Of a stretch of 64,000 bases of DNA, positions 61,953-64,000 are shown in pieces; position 1 is the first letter of the stretch; every line of letters begins with the position of its first letter. The notes under the pieces were generated by a model, which did not search any database, had not been told where the DNA came from, and saw only the letters and a list, made by a program, of their open reading frames with translations. The position numbers and the translations under genes were made by a program. Source of the DNA: Tolypeutes matacus (lineage: Eukaryota; Chordata; Mammalia; Cingulata; Chlamyphoridae); NCBI GenBank assembly GCA_026826555.1, contig JAKSZT010040198.1, forward strand, positions 742,975-806,974, written 5' to 3'.

Positions 61953-63372
61953 AATTCTCTACTTGTGGACTCTACAATTGATCTAACAGCTAAAAATTCC
62001 AAATGAAAGTTATTATCCAATAATTTTGTTCCATTTAGGGTTTCTATATTCTAAGCTGGAAAATATTGTTGTGTTTAAACACTCTTTGCTTCATTAATTT
62101 ACATATATATAATTTTTATTACTCATCATTACACTTCACATCCCATTCCTTCCTTTGGATTAAATTTCCTTTCTGAAATTCTTGAGAAACTATTAGTATT
62201 TTTTAAATGTCCAAGTTCCTATTTTTCTTTTTTTAATTCAAGAATAATATCAAACCAGGAAAGGTATAAATCACAAGAGTAAAACACAATAAATTTACAC
62301 AAAATTAATTCACTTGTACCTGTGCTGTGAACCCTCTTGTACATGTTCTAAAGGATTCTTGGTGTCGAATTTTGTTGAATATATATATAAAGTGAAGTAA
62401 GTTCATATATATGTTCATATACATATATAAAAGGAAAATTATTGAATAGTAGGGATGAATGTGTTCAGCTTTGCTAGAAAATTTTGAAAAAGTTTCCCAC
62501 ACTGGTTGCTGGAATTGGCTTTCCCAACAGCTGCATATGTGGGCTGCTCCACGTTCCATGTCCTCGCTACCATTTGGAGTACTCGGTCTTTTTCGTTTTA
62601 GCGAATGTGTAGTGGGATCACATTATAGTATTAATTTCTATTTCCCTGATGACTAACGAAGTTCATTCTTTTTATGAAATTTTCGGCCACTTTTCTATTG
62701 GAATGCCTACCTTTTTAATTGTTTTGACATGATATGAAGCTAGATATAAATTCTCTGTCAGACAGATAAATAGGTGGCAAATATATTCTCCCAACCTTGC
62801 TTTGCTTTTTTAATACTCTCACGTGTTTCTTTTGATAAAAAGAAATTCATGTGGGTTCTTTTGATTTATTTAAACGTTCATCTTGTCCAAGTGAAGTTTG
62901 CAAAGGCTTAAGGGTTAAAGATGAACAAAAAGAAATAAGAAATTAAGTCAATTAATTACATGAAGCATTCACTTGATTAAGTGTTATGATTGTAATAATC
63001 CACTTCACAATGAAGTATTAATGATGAAATATTTATAATTGACTTCTTCAATGATAAATATTGAATATATAAAATTTTCTCACTCTTTTATAAAAATAAA
63101 TAACTTACTACAACTCAGCAGAAACTGGTAAAATATTTTATTCCATGCACAGTATCATTCATGTCAAGAGAGATTCCCTGTTGTTGAACTTACAAGTCAC
63201 CTAGTGACAGTATTTAAGGGCAAAGTTGCCATTCCCTAATCAAGGTTTGGAGCAGAAAGAGCACCATTAACTTAGAAACAGTCATAAAAAGGAAAATAAC
63301 ACAAGGAAAATTCCCTTATATGAACAAATTATTTGGAATGTATCCAACTGTGTTTAAGAATAATTTTTCTCT
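61953..63372. repeat. Duplicated block P, copy E, with a rearranged left edge
   Basis: 61953-62012 matches the right flank of the L1 in copy B (38883-38945). At 62012 it jumps back to sequence matching 44380 and 10750, then follows block P to about 63370 (compare 44380-45780). It is cut by an antisense L1 piece at 63376. No gene is seen; the frame at 62459-62656 is not conserved. Confidence 0.8.
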
Positions 63373-63375
63373 CTG

Positions 63376-63772
63376 GGATGACCTCCTGACTCTCTTTGAA
63401 GTCTCTTAGCCACTTGAACTCATTTGACTTTACCGTTTCCCCCTTTTATTCAAGGTCTTTTTCCAGTTGTGTTGCCAGTTGGCACTTGGGAAAAGTTTTC
63501 AATTAGCAATAATCGTGCCTCGGATAAACCTCATTGGCTACGATACTGCCACTGCACAAAGCTGCCAGTTGGCACTTGGTATTAATCCCTCGTTGCCAGG
63601 GAGGCTCATCCCCGGGAGTCATGTCCCACATTGGGGGGAAGGTAATGCAATCATATGCTGAGTTTGGCTTAGAGAGAGGCCACATTTGAGCAACAAGGAG
63701 GCTCTCAGGTGGCAACCCTTAGGCACCCCACAACTGCAGGCTAAGTCTCATTTACAAGAGCAAAAACTCACA
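63376..63772 (-). mobile_element. L1 3' UTR fragment, antisense
   Basis: The reverse strand matches 19860-20190 and 37610-37940 of the two sense L1 copies (GGGATGAGCC region at 63606-63620 complement). It lacks its own 3' end at 63376 and is cut on the right by a sense L1 5' end at about 63773. A U4 fragment is inserted within it. Confidence 0.85.
63490..63563 (-). pseudogene. RNU4: Truncated U4 snRNA retropseudogene
   Basis: U4 snRNA pairs with U6 in the spliceosomal tri-snRNP. Read on the minus strand from 63563, the sequence begins AGCTTTGTGCAGTGGCAGTA and continues with about 75 bases matching the U4 5' half (U4/U6 stem II, 5' stem-loop and stem I region), with about two differences from mammalian U4. 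It stops before the central and Sm-site regions and has no A tail. A perfect 17-base direct repeat, TGCCAGTTGGCACTTGG, lies at 63473-63489 and 63563-63579, fixing the insertion into the L1 3' UTR. Three-prime-truncated snRNA copies with flanking repeats are a known retropseudogene class. No snRNA promoter is present, so it is not a gene. Confidence 0.92.
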
Positions 63773-64000
63773 AGGGGACTGGGAGGCGGCAAGATGGCGT
63801 TGGTGTAGGAGGGCGCACACTGCAAGCTCCCAGAGCAAGGCGGATTGGGGACGGGGTCCTGCCCGGGGGTCTATGCTGTGCACGCGTGGAGTGAGAAGCT
63901 TGGGACATCTATCTGCGCGGATCGGCGGCGTGGACCGAACGGTGGAGATTCGTGAGTTTTGAGGCTGCCGGTGGAGGTTGGCACAGGCGGCTGAGCCCCG
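63773..64000 (+). mobile_element. 5' end of a sense L1, running off the window
   Basis: GC-rich, CpG-rich sequence starts abruptly at about 63773 inside the antisense L1 piece and has the start of a mammalian L1 5' UTR: G-rich first bases, a YY1 site, then a stretch containing CTGCAAGCTCCCAGAGC. An undeleted 5' end and many surviving CpGs suggest a full-length and recent copy. Its body and tail lie beyond 64000, so integrity cannot be judged. Confidence 0.8.
63790..63798 (+). promoter_or_regulatory. YY1-type site at the L1 5' end
   Basis: CAAGATGGC lies about 17 bases from the inferred 5' end, the same place and orientation as the YY1 site that sets the L1 transcription start in primate L1. 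It supports the element's boundary. Confidence 0.7.

Noticed and set aside
63486..63563. Functional U4 snRNA gene
   Set aside because: It lacks the 3' half, Sm site and terminal stem-loop, sits inside L1 sequence with flanking direct repeats, and has no snRNA promoter elements.
1..64000. CRISPR arrays, bacterial operons, phage genes or ribosomal RNA
   Set aside because: Composition, retroelement content and receptor pseudogene show mammalian nuclear DNA; no spaced short repeats or rRNA signature was seen.

Overview
The window looks like nuclear DNA of a placental mammal, most likely a xenarthran (sloth or armadillo lineage). It is AT-rich, has no dense open reading frames, and is packed with L1 elements, MaLR/ERV LTRs and short tRNA-derived SINEs of the xenarthran type. 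No intact cellular gene is visible. What can be supported is an OR12D-like olfactory receptor pseudogene, a CHMP1B processed pseudogene, a truncated U4 snRNA retropseudogene, a truncated betaretrovirus-like endogenous retrovirus with a long gag remnant, and about a dozen L1 copies or fragments. The OR12D similarity suggests the MHC-linked olfactory receptor cluster (human 6p22 equivalent), but no other marker of that locus is in view.

Layout. 1-3.58 kb: old sequence without a recognisable gene. 3.58-5.87 kb: 5' half of a class II ERV on the minus strand. 5.88-9.23 kb: antisense L1 split by a MaLR-like LTR. From about 9.3 kb to 63.4 kb the backbone is a mosaic of at least four diverged copies of one locus (called A, B, C, D, with a fifth start, E). 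The parts recur in the order P (intergenic, L1-derived), Q, R, S (directly upstream of the receptor exon), receptor, T, U (an old L1 plus an MLT1-like LTR). Copy A (9.3-31 kb) and copy B (31.4-43.6 kb) are each split by a large sense L1. Copy C (43.6-53.46 kb) holds the only receptor remnant. Copy D (53.47-60.55 kb) carries the CHMP1B pseudogene and stops at the receptor splice acceptor. E starts at 62.0 kb and runs into nested L1s.

How it fits together. The window reads as a decayed tandem olfactory receptor array. The receptor slot is lost in copies A, B and D by different deletions. In C it is broken by two compensating frameshifts and by loss of the DRY arginine and NPxxY proline. L1 activity supplied most of the inserted DNA and probably mobilised the CHMP1B, U4 and SINE inserts. 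The right edge holds the 5' end of a probably young L1 whose body lies outside the window.

Comparisons between blocks were made by eye. Block edges are therefore good to tens of bases, and family names for old repeats are provisional.
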